NCBI GenBank assembly: GCA_013365325.1 | Contig: JABVXV010000436.1 | Coordinates: 1-44,020 of the forward strand | Direction of reading: 5' to 3' | Origin: Dipetalonema caudispina | Taxonomy: Eukaryota > Nematoda > Chromadorea > Rhabditida > Onchocercidae | DNA length: 44,020 nucleotides | Shown: in pieces, positions 1-11,801 of the stretch | How positions within the stretch are numbered: position 1 is the stretch's first letter | How the letters are laid out: each line of letters starts with the position of its first letter | Translations under genes and position numbers: made by a program | The notes under the pieces: generated by a model | What the model was told of the DNA's origin: nothing | Database searches by the model: none | What the model saw: the letters and a program-made list of their open reading frames with translations, nothing else

Positions 1-170
<170 letters not shown>

Positions 171-1099
171 TTCATGCGAAATTTTTATTAGATCCGTTGG
201 CAGGTCAGGAAAAAATAATTTGGCGGATTATTGGAACAGCCATTATACCGCTTTTGATGCTAACTATCCTTATATTTTCGACAACTTACCCGAATGGAAG
301 CATTTTGTTGGGTAACTTATACACATTTTAGACTTCTAAAGCTTGTCTAGAAATGCCGGCCAAATATTACACTAAAGTAATTATTATTCATTATGCTTGA
401 TAATGAAAGCTATTTTATTTAGTGCCAATCGCTGATTCATGTTCATAATTTTTTGGAGAATAGTTTCCCATGTATGAATATTATCCGCCTCAAATTGATT
501 CTGAGATTCATAAACAGAGCTAATTACTTTTGAAAAAATTCCAAAAAGTTCGAAAAATTATTCACTACTGTCTATACCTGTCGATCAAATCTTTATAATC
601 GCAAAATCCACGAATAAGCCAAGATGTGTAACTGAAAAAAGTAATGATGTTCTGCTGAAAAAAAAACAAAATTTCTGTTTGAAATTTGAAAAATTACATT
701 GCTTTTAATTGGCGCATTCTCAGATGCTGCTAAAATTACCTAAGCTGTTCGTCCAAATTATTGAAACTTTGTTGTGGAAAGATATAAGCTGGATTTGAAT
801 TCACTGGCAATGGAAGTCTCACTTTCAAATACATTTCTGGCAACCAGAATTGATTGATCTAAAGAGTTACGAAATATTTTAAATTTCTAAAGAAAGGAAG
901 GAAAATACTCAAAAACTTATCCGGTCTTCCAAATTATTCCTGAAATACTTTACAGTAGACTTAGTGGACTATTTTAGGGCCAGACACCCAAACAATCGGT
1001 AATGTAATCGATGAAGTTGTTATACAATGTTAGATCACCACAGCGGAGAATTACCACAGCACTTTAATCTTAGCTTTTAAAATTTTGCCTCGGACTTAC
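171..1099 (-). other. Probable cha-1 intron, left part
   Basis: This lies downstream of the choline acetyltransferase exon on its strand, so it is most simply the next cha-1 intron. I searched the minus strand for the expected next exon (a W-W/Y-W-L-x-x-M-Y-L block) and did not find it. A 52-codon plus-strand stretch without Met (about 172-330) is open and hydrophobic, but I do not recognise it. Confidence 0.5.
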
Positions 1100-1291
1100 C
1101 CAGTTATCTTCCTCATCTGCTATTTTTTCAAGCTTTTCTTGTAGTCTTGCCCCAGTATTTCGAAATTCAGAAACTGCTTTTTGAGTACGCGATAGTTTCG
1201 TTTGATCATTGTTAACCACTACTGATACGTATTCTAGGTATCGTTTGAGGGTATGGTCTAGTGAAGGCACCGGTGGCTTCGGGATAGAATT
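1100..1291 (-). CDS. cha-1: Choline acetyltransferase, one N-terminal exon (partial gene)
   Basis: This 64-codon exon encodes the N-terminal segment of a choline/carnitine acyltransferase. The protein begins N-S-I-P-K-P-P-V-P-S-L, then has the helix T-L-K-R-Y-L-E-Y and ends D-E-E-D-N-W. This is the family's opening P-x-L/P-P-V-P-x-L-x-x-T-L-x-x-Y-L motif followed by the N-W that precedes the next conserved block. Choline acetyltransferase transfers acetyl from acetyl-CoA to choline in cholinergic nerve terminals. The exon is bounded by a TTTTCCAG acceptor (AG at 1293-1292) and a GTAAGT donor (1099), both phase 0. An in-frame stop just upstream of the acceptor means the start codon is in another exon, which I could not find. 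The catalytic His and the rest of the enzyme lie beyond the left edge. Other carnitine acyltransferases share this motif; the choice of choline rests on the transporter next door on the same strand. High confidence for family, good for identity. Confidence 0.85.
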
Positions 1292-2388
1292 CTGGAAAAT
1301 AGCAATTCACAACATAAAAATAAACTAATATTCTAGTCTGATTTCAAAGTTCACTTTTTTTCATATCATTATGTTGCTGCAACCTGCAAATTTTAAACAG
1401 ACCTTAAATTTTTTCTTCTAACCTATGTTACTTAACCCATGATAGTCATTGTGCGCGCATTCATTAGTTGAAATCAAAATCACATGACTTTAAACCTGCA
1501 CTCCATTTTACCAATAGAAATACAATGACTGAAAATTGAATGGGTTAGCTTGTTATGAGACTTTACCCAATAGTTTTTGAAAGACAAAGGAAGCTCCTAC
1601 AATATTTTATTTAGCGATGGAACTATTGCTTATTTTTTAGTTAGAAGTTAGAAGCTGGAAGTCTCCCTTTCCTTACTTGAAACTATAAATTGGAATTTCA
1701 AAAAATATATAAAATTCTTTAGACTCGCCTTCTGAACATATGGATGAACAGTTGTTGTTGCTTGTTTGCATTCAATATTGATATACAAGAGTTTAAATAT
1801 GTTAGACGAATGTAGAAACGGACGGTGTTTACTTTGGAAAGCTTTTATGAGTAGCATTTTCACTACACTACAAGTATTTTTTCTTCGTTAACTATCCTGT
1901 TAACTTCTCGAAGCACGAATAATCCCGAAATTTCCGCTTAATAGCCTTCGTTCCTCTTTTTTCCAGATATCATTTTATAATCGATAATTTGAAATTTAGG
2001 TTACCATTAAGGAGATCTTTCAGTTGAAAAAATAGAACCTAGTTTCAAGCACTTAAAAATACAAAGATATTGAAATTTTACGAATAAAAAAGTGTGAATA
2101 ATATTGTCTGACTTCAGCGCTAGCAACGATCGGTGTCACAAACCGTATAATCTCTGTTTCCGAAATTTTCGGCCGTCCATTCACAAAATTTAAAGACTTA
2201 TTTTGATTTTCATTTTTAAATACACAAGTGAAATTGAAATAAGAAAGATGCTAGATGCAGGAATAAACTTTGATGAGTGGAAATTTCAATACTGAGAAAA
2301 TAGCATCAAGTAAATGAATTTCAATCGCTGGGCCTATACAGAGATTTTTAAATGGAAAAATCAGTGTTACGAATCGCTTTTCTATCGT

Positions 2389-2398
2389 TCCCTAGGGT
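2389..2398. promoter_or_regulatory. COE/EBF-like site candidate (TCCCTAGGGT)
   Basis: The sequence matches 9 of 10 positions, counting the two free ones, of the TCCCNNGGGA consensus of COE/EBF factors. UNC-3, the C. elegans COE factor, controls unc-17 and cha-1 in cholinergic motor neurons. The site lies between the two genes. A ten-base degenerate match can arise by chance, so this is weak evidence. Confidence 0.25.
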
Positions 2399-3850
2399 AA
2401 TTTGTCATCAAAGCTATTTTCCACACATCAAGCAAATTTTAATGAAAATACTCCAACATCAGATAACGAACTCATATTGTCATCCTTAAAATCATGTCAC
2501 TCCTATATTTATCTCATTATTGGTCGTTATTGATGAGCATTCCACATATTATCACTTAGTTTTATCATATTTGCAGGATACTTCGCAATTTAAAAGGCGC
2601 AAAACATTTTTTCAATTCTTATTTTATAACTAAATTGATAGTGTCAGAAATCAAAAGCCAAAATTCCAGATTTTTTAGCCAGCAAATATAAGAACCATAA
2701 TTTCGTCATTCAATACTCCTTAATTTATACGAATTTTCACATAATTAGCTTTTCCTTAATTAACTGCTACAATGGGAAGAAAGGCGATCTTTCCACCATA
2801 ATATCATTACTCAATGTTTTGCAAATTTTAAGTCATGTAAAACTTTTTTTTGAGAAGTCCATTGCGATAATCAAACAAAAACCAATCAATTAAACTGAGT
2901 TAAACAACTTTACTAAATAAAGTTAAAAACAACTGTGCTCAATGGTCCGAAATAAACGATGGTGCAAATGGTGTAAGCAACACAATTTTTACAGGTTTTC
3001 TGTTGTGTTTACACTTCAAATCTAGTTTTGCGTCCTTTCCCTTCTTGTTGTCAACTGTGAAACATGAGACTGAGTTTTGAATTAAATAAATATCGCCATT
3101 CTTATGACAGCTACCGGCATCGATTTTTACTATTAAGTTAAGTTGAGTGATAATTCGTGCATTTCATTTAACGGTTCCGAAAACTTCTACTTTTGGACCA
3201 TTTTTATATTATTTGAAATATACAAATTGATCATGGTTGAAGGAAAAATTTTTTCTTCACAATTTCTAAACTGGCAAAAAAGGTCAAAGAAAGGGAAAAG
3301 AGGAAAGGGTACAGAGCTTACCTCATACCAATCGTTTGTCGAATTTTGCTTATCAGTGATACATTTTTTATCGCCCATTATTGACCAATGCTGCAACTTG
3401 TGACATTTAATTATAATAAATTTTTCAATCTCCTATCAAATGGTTATTACAAACATATCGTAGCCATTGAACAAAACAAAATGGAAATTTTCACATTATT
3501 TCTTCAAATGTTTAAATTCGAATCTGTATTTTTTATGCCAATCTCTGCGTGGCCCATGAATGTCTAATGAATTTTGGAAGTGGTTTGTAAAATAAGCATT
3601 CCAAACTATCGGTTTATTTCTAGATTTAAGATTCGAAGTCCAAAATTTATTGGAAACCATCAATTCAAATGTCCATTTTTATCGCTCACTCTGGAGTGCA
3701 ACAGCAATCAAAAACAACTGCATGCAGTTTAATCAAATTGTAAAAATGTTTCCGGAAAATAACTTTTATATCATAATACTTGAATTTAAAGAGATGATCG
3801 AGAATTCAAAGTTGGATTTTAAAGAACAAAGTCCAGAAACACGAAATTGG

Positions 3851-3873
3851 AACAAGCCCCAAAAGGGCTTGTT
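3851..3873. repeat. Short perfect hairpin, 9-bp arms
   Basis: Arm AACAAGCCC (3851-3859) and its exact complement GGGCTTGTT (3865-3873) flank a five-base loop CAAAA. It sits in non-coding sequence between unc-17 and the cha-1 exon. No function can be assigned. Confidence 0.8.
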
Positions 3874-5564
3874 TGGTCAAAATTGAAAAAATGTTATTTC
3901 TGACCCACTCGACCACTATCGCTGATTGGTGTGACATTTTTGTGGATACAAGTAAAGAAAGTAATCATTCACTAATTAGAATGTTACCAAATTTGCTATC
4001 ACTATTTCCTGAGCTATGAATCAAATTCTTGTTTTTATCCAGCAGATGAATCTTCCTTTTTTTCTTCTGGTAAATTCAAGCGTAAAAGCTTTTTTTATCA
4101 TTATCACACATTTTCTTTTCGCTGTATGATTACTATTTGTAGCAAATGATTGTTGCTGATTCTGCCTGTATCAGTATTTTGTTCATGAATTTTGACTGTT
4201 GACATATTGTGAATTGTTCAAAGTTTAGGTTAAACGTGCAAAATTTAACGTAGACTTTAAAGTTTAATTCAAACCTCTCCAAACGAGTGAATTAGTTTGT
4301 AGCAATCAATACACTTACTTTTAGGTTTTTGCAACTTGCATAAAACTTTTTATTATTGCACAAATACTAATAAGCAGCAGATGTAGAGAAAATTTAAATA
4401 CATTAAGAAACTGATGACGCCACAGGAATTTCATCATGGAAATATTAATGTGCAAATTTCAAACGCATCTGAATCTTTCTTTTAATAAACCAAGATTAAA
4501 GTGAATCGAATTGTAATTAAGTAATCTTTCTTATCACTTTTGTTCACGCACAAAACTGGAAGGAATTCAGCAGTTTCAGATCCGACTAAAGACACAACTT
4601 AGGATTACTTCGAAAATTTACTTTACGATCTCACTTCACAACAATTCTGGTAAAAACTCAAAGTACGTTCTCATGCTTCGCGTTTATCTATGCTAGAGTA
4701 GAATTCATGTTCAAATTCACGTGGAGAAATTAAAGCTGAGACAATAGAAAATTTTTCAGGAAGTTAATAGTCTGAGACAATAGAAAAATCATCGAAACTT
4801 CCCAAATTCATGTTTTAAACACTATGATCATTTCTTGAAATTGTTCTTAAATTATTTGTCCTGAAGTAAAGACGGGGAATTTAGAATGAGGCGTACAGTT
4901 GGAAGTGATGAGCTTTGTTTCGAACAAATAATAGTTACAAACTTTCAAATTTCAAACTGAAGTTGTATGTATTGAAGCGAATTGTGTGATATTCGAACAA
5001 AGATTTTCGTTACAAATTCGCTATGAACACTTTATGCGGGATGTCTAAATCTGATGAATAGATGGAGAATTAATCGCATCTGCATTTTATAGCATGTTAT
5101 GGCTACTGCTTTAACATGCCATCCCACTCTTAGCTTCATCGATCATCTATCTCTTCACAGTTCCTTTCTTATTTCCGTCCCACTTCTTTAATTTCCTTTC
5201 TGCTGAGTATTCTTAACTGTTGGGATATTTTGGCTCTTATTATAAGCAAATTTATATTTCATTCAACTGCTTAAACAAAATTATTCTTGCAGATACAACT
5301 AAACTACCACTCATCAACAACATGTACAAGCATAGTAACATAGAAATGAAATCACATCTTGAAGATTATTTTAAGAAAGTTACTACCACCATCATTGAGA
5401 GGAGAACAAGGAGGAAGTAATTTCGACAAAGCGAGCCAGATTAAATTCTGAAAGTAGCATTTTATATCAGTAGCAATAGACAATAGTAACAATAATGGTA
5501 GCAGTAATAGCAGTAATTAGTGAAGTACTAATTTGATATCCTATCCACTGAATGAAGTCTTCCG

Positions 5565-7339
5565 CTACCACTGTACATTTAACGGATCGTCCGATTTGTA
5601 AGCAGCAGGATATTCTGGTAGATTCCAGTGACTCTCTGCTTCGTCACGCTGCTGTTGGATGGCACCATAACCTCGTTGTTGCGGAATATCGAAACTTTGT
5701 CCATCAGTACAATCATCCCCAGTGCCATTGATACCAAACAGTGCTTGTTGCTGCTGCTGTTTTTGTTGCTGTTGTTGCTCTTCAAATGGTTGATATATAT
5801 AGACTTGTCTCAAAATTGATAATACCGGTGTATAAGCCAAATTCAGAATACAAATAATAATATTTAAAGCCAGAAAACCCATCGTTGCAACAATTTCTCC
5901 AGCAATAATCGGCCCAAATGCATACGCCAAACTATAAGAGATATCAGCAATCGCGTAGACACTACCGTAAACACTAACGTGACGTGTGTCAACCAAGTAT
6001 CCGAGCATTGGTAGCAGCGATGTGTCGATTAGCGCAATTCCGAAACAGAGTGTTGATAGGGGTAGGATCAGTTGAAGAACGGAATTGGTAAACGGTATCA
6101 CGAAACAACTTAAGCCTTCCATGGCTAAGCCAATTGCCGCAAAAAGCCACTCTTTTTGTGGAAAACGGTGCATGAGACGGACAGTGACGTAAACACCCAG
6201 AACGTGTGGAAAAAACGGTGGGAACCATATGATACCAACCATCCATGCCGGGGTGTCTGGGATAGCACTGGTCATCCAGGTTGTGATCGTTGGTTCCAAG
6301 AATGCCAAACTGATGTTTGCCATGATAAGGGCACCTGAACAGATGGCAATATATTTGTCCATAAATAAACGCCACATTGGCGTACCCTGTAACCGTTCAC
6401 CGGCTGTATTCATTTGTTTATTATTAGTTTTTGGCTGAATGACCATGAAAACCATGAATCCATCAAAAAGACATATCATGGATAAAATCAGGAATGGTAT
6501 CGGTTTCCCGGCTAGTGAATAGAGGACAGAACCGTAAGGTGGTGCCACCAAGCTACCGAATGATATGAATGCCAGAGCAATACCAAGCGCTGCTGATCGT
6601 TCGTTTTCTTCTGTAAAACGATCAGCAATCATTGCAAGACCAGAAGTATCAGCAAATGCGGAACCAAATCCCTAAAACTGATTCTTCAAATAACTACATT
6701 TAGCAGATTAATAAAGTAACTTTTTATCGAATTATTCCACGTCTTTTGTTTTCTCTTTAAATTTTCAAATTCAAAAAGAGAACATGTCATTTCTGCAAAT
6801 TATATAAATTTTCGAGTGATAAAGTTAGTGAAGAAAGAACATTAACTTACTTGTAATGATCTAGCGAAAAACAACACGCCATAGCTTCGTCCCAATGCGA
6901 AAATAGCTGTTGAACTGAACATTACACATAAACCGATAACCATCGGGAATTCATAGCCAATTCGATCGATGATATACCCAGAAAATGGATTGACAAAAAT
7001 TTGAATAAGCGCTTTCGATGCAAATAGCCATCCAAGCCCGATATCCTCATTTAAATAGTCAATTTCACCACCGGTCATACGGACGACGATGGTACCGTTT
7101 CTTAACTTTTTCGTTTCGTTATGGTACCCAACAAATTGCACATCATAGGCATGAATATCCCGGAGGTATTTCGGGATTATCGGTACAATCACCATATACA
7201 GCATATTGTCAAGCAGCAGAGCAATAGAAACAATCACAAGCACCAGCTTTTTTTGTACATGCGGCTCTTTGATCCTTTGATCCAACCATTCACGGCACCA
7301 ATCGCTATCACGATTGATGATTGGTACATTGAAGCCCAT
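5565..7339 (-). CDS. unc-17: Vesicular acetylcholine transporter (UNC-17/VAChT), two coding exons, complete
   Basis: Exon 1 is 7339-6851 and exon 2 is 6671-5565. They are joined in phase 0 through a GTAAGT donor and TTTTAG acceptor, giving 531 aa, close to the 532 aa I recall for C. elegans UNC-17. It is a 12-helix major facilitator that exchanges vesicular H+ for cytosolic acetylcholine. The protein starts M-G-F-N-V-P as in C. elegans. Helix 1 carries the conserved Asp in L-L-L-D-N-M-L-Y (residue 44). A luminal loop has N-glycosylation sites at 74 (NET) and 81 (NGT). The MFS motif is D-R-I-G-Y (125-129), L-E-P-T-I is near 288, and the helix-10 Asp lies in Y-A-I-A-D-I-S (406). The C-terminus ends D-P-L-N-V-Q-W, a tail shared with UNC-17. 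A glutamine tract at 462-472 is unusual. VMAT (cat-1) is the nearest alternative, but the two termini favour VAChT. The start ATG follows an A-rich context (AACTTAAAAA). Confidence 0.96.
6672..6850 (-). other. unc-17 intron
   Basis: This 179-bp intron starts GTAAGT and ends TTTTAG. It splits the transporter between S-L-Q and G-F-G-S-A-F, within the helix 4/5 region, in phase 0. No other feature is seen in it. Confidence 0.9.
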
Positions 7340-7443
7340 TTTTTAAGTTAAATTTTCCTTACCACAATCAGTAGCAAAGATTATAGCAATGAATTAAGCA
7401 CAGGAAAATGAAGAGATTGATTGAAACAGCAGGAACCGTAACT
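7340..7443 (-). promoter_or_regulatory. Candidate 5' UTR with 3' splice site upstream of unc-17 start
   Basis: On the minus strand, ATTCAATTCCAG (AG at 7443-7442) is a good nematode acceptor about 100 nt upstream of the unc-17 ATG, with no intervening in-frame coding. In C. elegans a shared non-coding exon is cis-spliced to the unc-17 acceptor and alternatively to the cha-1 acceptor. This site is where such a join could occur here. It could equally receive a trans-spliced leader. It is an inference from position and consensus only. Confidence 0.4.
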
Positions 7444-9545
7444 GGAATTGAATATGTCTTTAAAAAAATTTTTTCCAATCGGGTTGGAATTGTGCGTTAG
7501 AAAATTGGAATTGATTTTATGAGGACGATTTTCCTTTTTCTTCCGTCTTACTCCTCCTTCTCCGTTATCTCGTCCCCTTGTTTCCCTTATTAGAGGCTTG
7601 CTTTCATTAGTTATAGCTAGATGGATGGGCGTGTTAATGCTATCAACTTTTCTCACAAATTATTGCTTGAAACCGGGAATTTACGGATTTATATAAACGG
7701 CTTTTATGATAGCAATGATTGATACGCTGATAAAAGTCTTCCTCAAATTTGCAGATCGGAAATCAAAAGTTACCCCGAAATCGACTCAGTTTTAATGAGC
7801 TCCGAGTATGATGTTGGATTCAGGATTCGGAATCTTAGTTTCAAGCTGTGGTTAGTTGTTTTACCACCGAGTTTGTATGCATTTTCGCCCATATATCCCT
7901 AAAATATGTTATTATTACTTTGCAGTTATAGTCGCTTGCTGTTATGGTAAAAGGTTGTATGCTGTAAATAAATTGTTGGCTGTTTCATCTTTGGTAAATT
8001 GCTGTTAACAATTTGTCGATTAAAATCAATAATACTGAAGATAGAATGCACAGGGTGGGCAATTGGTCTTGTTGATCCTGACAAAGAATTGATGTAAAGA
8101 CAAACAACGTTCTGGAAAATAATTAGCTTTCAGTCTAAACCTACAAAAAAGTTCTCCGTTCTTTTCTCCCCCTTACTCCCTCTTTTAGTCATCCAAATCC
8201 GGTCAATCCGGACTCCAATAAACAAGATACTGGAATTGTTGTATCTCGGAATAGGCCGAGAAAATGTTGGTACGATTCCTAATATGCAAAATGAAGTTCT
8301 CTACTGATTTCTTGTAAAAGAATTGTCAAATTATGAAAATCCATCAGTTTCGTGTTTTTTAGTGATTCTTTTGAATTCTCAATTTCGATTAGGTTGGAAA
8401 ATTAGTGTAAACAAGGTGTACTTCGGAATTTAAACTTAAATTTGAGGTAAAACAGAACATATAGGTATCTTGTAAAGTTCCTGAAATCGTGGAAATGCCA
8501 TAATCAGACCAACAAACAAATACCTTGACAAGCACATTCATTATGAAAACGCAACAATGAAATAAAATTTATAACTATTGCAGGATTCAGTCTCAAAATA
8601 AAGAATAATCGAAAGGAGTGAAATTGCACCATCTACAAAATTTAATAATTGAATCCTAAAACTTCTTTCAAATCCAAATTTCCACCAAAAGCTTGAAAAT
8701 TTTTAGGAATCTTCTATTGGAAATTTTTTACTACCTTCGTAATTGCGGACAACGTTCGTTATTTGTGAAGGAAAAGGTAGAGCAATGGAACACTTAATTG
8801 CAAAGATTCTCTTCAGAATTTCAGATGCAAATTTATGATCATAATTTGAAATTTTCATAAAACAAATGTAATTGAATTCATTTCGAACAAAAAGAGTCGG
8901 AGCTCTTAACATTGCGGAGCAACCGGAAATAATCGAATTCCAGCTTCCCCTAACCTTTAAAGATGTCAATGACATAAACAATTTTAGACATTTTGATCTA
9001 CCCATCGTATCACCAGCGATTTCATAAAGTATAGGAATAAATAACCAACAAATTTTCTTCAAAATCGAAGATTTCTTTGGATCTGGTCAGGATAACAATT
9101 TCTAAGCATTTGTTTGGGTCCAGAAATTTTTAACGTTCTCTATTGATACACAGTCTTCTGGTGAAAATTTAAGTAATTTGCTCTTGCCTTTTTTTCCCAC
9201 ACAAAAAAAGAATTTGAATTTCTGCTTAAGGAAAGGATAACATGCTGTCGCAGAGTACGTCACTACAAGAAATCATAAATTGAAATTATTGATTGTAGGA
9301 ATTGAAAATTTGAAAGTTACGAAAATCTAAGTCAATCAATAAGATTACTTCCTAGCCACAAATAATAAATCGTTAAAAAATCGACAGTTTTTCCTTAAAT
9401 ATTTGTCAATTTGCAGTTTTTAATAGTTACCTTTAATTGATACAAATAATACAGATTTAATCGACTGCAAGCTATTCAGCAGCAAAACGGCGTAATATCT
9501 GAACTCAATTTACTTCGAAAAATTAATTGTTCGAAACGGTCGTTT

Positions 9546-9555
9546 TCCCCAGGAA
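9546..9555. promoter_or_regulatory. COE/EBF-like site candidate (TCCCCAGGAA)
   Basis: This too matches the TCCCNNGGGA consensus with one mismatch. It lies about 2.2 kb upstream of the unc-17 start, inside the presumed promoter or first-intron region. Chance occurrence is likely enough that confidence is low. Confidence 0.2.
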
Positions 9556-11760
9556 AAAAAGTATATCAAATCCTAATACAGTCGCGTAACGTAAAATACG
9601 CACAACAAAGTAAATAAAACGAATTTTTAAAATTCTTATTCTAAGGCTCAGAAATGGAGACTTGACAAATAAGTTCTAGCTTAGGCTATTGCATTGCTGA
9701 TCAGAAGAAAAAGATTAAATTAAAGTTAGATAGAACTGAGGAAACATTTGCGACGGAAGGTTTGATATGAACCAAAACACTATGATTGGCCAAGTATTAC
9801 TGCAATGAAATCGACAATATCTGATAATGTTGAAATACGTTAACTTCAGAAAATTCCTTATCAAATATTTCAGTTTAGATCGTTTCTCAAATTTTAGAGT
9901 ATAAATCATAAATTTAGGAAGATCTTCTGAAATTCAGGAAACACTTTAAGTTGCAAGCGTAGGCAAAGAAAATGATAGCATATCTGCATAAAGTTGGTTA
10001 ATAGTCAATTGAAAACAGAAGAAACCATAAAAATTTAATATTATTTTTGTGACGTGATTCAGTTTCCAACTACAATTTGCAGCCGAAGAAGGATATAAAT
10101 CCGGAACAAATGAAATCTGTAAGGATTTGATTAGTACGCTGTCTATTGATGACCAGTCTCTTTTCAACTGAATCCGTTTTTAGAGTTTTTCTTTTTGAAT
10201 CTACCGAGAAAGACGAAATCTCCATTGATCCTCCCAGCAGAACCATCATTTATATTAATTTATTTCGAAAGATCCGTTGGGGAAGTTAGTTGCGGACAAG
10301 TATTATTCGGACTCAATTTACTTACTGCTTGTCATTCAAAATAGCCGTTCTGGAAAACTCATCCGGAATCAGGGCATTGACGTGATTTGCTTTATAAAAT
10401 TTGGTACTCCCGACTGCCAACTGACCTTAATTTTACTTTGAAGCTCTTAAATTACCGAAATATTATTACCAAAATGTGAAACAGTGAATTATTTATACAA
10501 AGTAATTAAATTCAAATGTTTTGAATTGCTTCTGCCTTTTTTTTCCGATGTATAAATATGTATTCCTTGTACAACATGGAAATTCAAAGAAATAGTTGTT
10601 TAAATTTAAAAAGCGAGTAGTACGCGAGTAGTTTCTGATGTATAAATATAAAATAAATATGTGCTTTCTTGTGCACAAGAAAATTAAAGCCAAAGAACGT
10701 ACAGTATATGAATGGAAAAAAAAATTGAAAGAATTGAAAATAAAGATGAATTTGAAGATCACACGAACAGCATTTTTAGTATCACATACATACAAGCATA
10801 AACACAACACATACTTAAACATTCAACTATTGTATCGCATACATACAAACTATTGTAATGGTTTGCCTTGGTGCACGGTTTAACAAAGAAACTTATATTG
10901 AATTGTATGTAAAATTAACAGATACTTGATTTCTTTTTGCATCATTATTTGGAAATTTAGGAAATAGAATCTTACTTAGAAACCTGGAAGAGTAAAATAA
11001 GTTTCAGCAAAAACAAACAAAAAAGTTGCGAACAACGTTGAACCAGTTGAAAATTTTTATTAGCGAGAGTACTTAATGTCCATGAGTTTGGAAAAAAAGA
11101 ATGTAGTCTAATAATACCGAAATTTCAAAATTATCAGTTAACATGCTACTCTAACAAGAATCTGCCATATAAGGAAGGTTACATGATTTGATTGACTTCG
11201 TCCTCAGAAAGATACAGAATGAACTTGTATATATATTTGTCTTTAATTTCTCGTTGCGCTTTGCTGTTGAAGTTTGTGATTATTATGGAAAAGAAAACCT
11301 GCTTCATTCCAGCCATAAATTTCAACTTTTCTTGTTAGAAAATCATGAAATAGGAAGGAGGAAGGGAGAGAAACAAGGCATTTTAGTTGAGTTTTTAAAT
11401 TACAAGCATGATTCGATTGTATTTGCTCGGTTGAAAATTGAAAAGAAAATAGGAAAAAGTATTTGAGAAGAGAAATGCTATCTTGTAAATATATAAGTTT
11501 TATGTGAGAAACTTTGTGCTGGCTTTTTCTAGTCCATTTTCATTTGAAAAGTATACACTCCGAAAAACGGCCTTAGATTTCAATTGATATATTTACAAGA
11601 CAGAACAAAATTTGTTCTTTGTTACCAGGTCAAATGCAAATTTTTGCTGCAATATTTTCTTTGAGTTATCTTTAAAAATGAACAGAAATGAAATTTCAAG
11701 TGCAAGAAGAAAAGAACATTTGTGTATGCTATGAGAACAAAAACAAAATTAATGATAGTA

Positions 11761-11801
11761 TCAACAACAACAACGACAACAACAACAACAGCAACAACAA
11801 T
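11761..11801. repeat. CAA-rich imperfect triplet repeat
   Basis: The plus strand reads mainly CAA with CGA and CAG interruptions. It lies in the non-coding region upstream of unc-17. No coding context is evident. Confidence 0.85.

Larger units (their letters stand above)
1292..5564 (-). other. Interval between unc-17 stop and cha-1 exon
   Basis: This AT-rich 4.3 kb should contain the unc-17 3' UTR and, if the locus is nested as in C. elegans, part of the first cha-1 intron. No convincing exon is visible. It holds a 9-bp-arm hairpin at 3851-3873, a 16-bp direct repeat (4736-4751 and 4772-4787), an AGTAAT-rich patch at about 5455-5520 and a palindromic TCCCTAGGG at 2389-2397. A minus-strand AATAAA lies at 4354-4349, about 1.2 kb beyond the unc-17 stop; I cannot say whether it is used. 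Confidence 0.5.

Noticed and set aside
5989..6375. 128-codon minus-strand frame and overlapping plus-strand frames
   Set aside because: They are out-of-frame or antisense readings of unc-17 exon 2, whose own frame matches the transporter from end to end.
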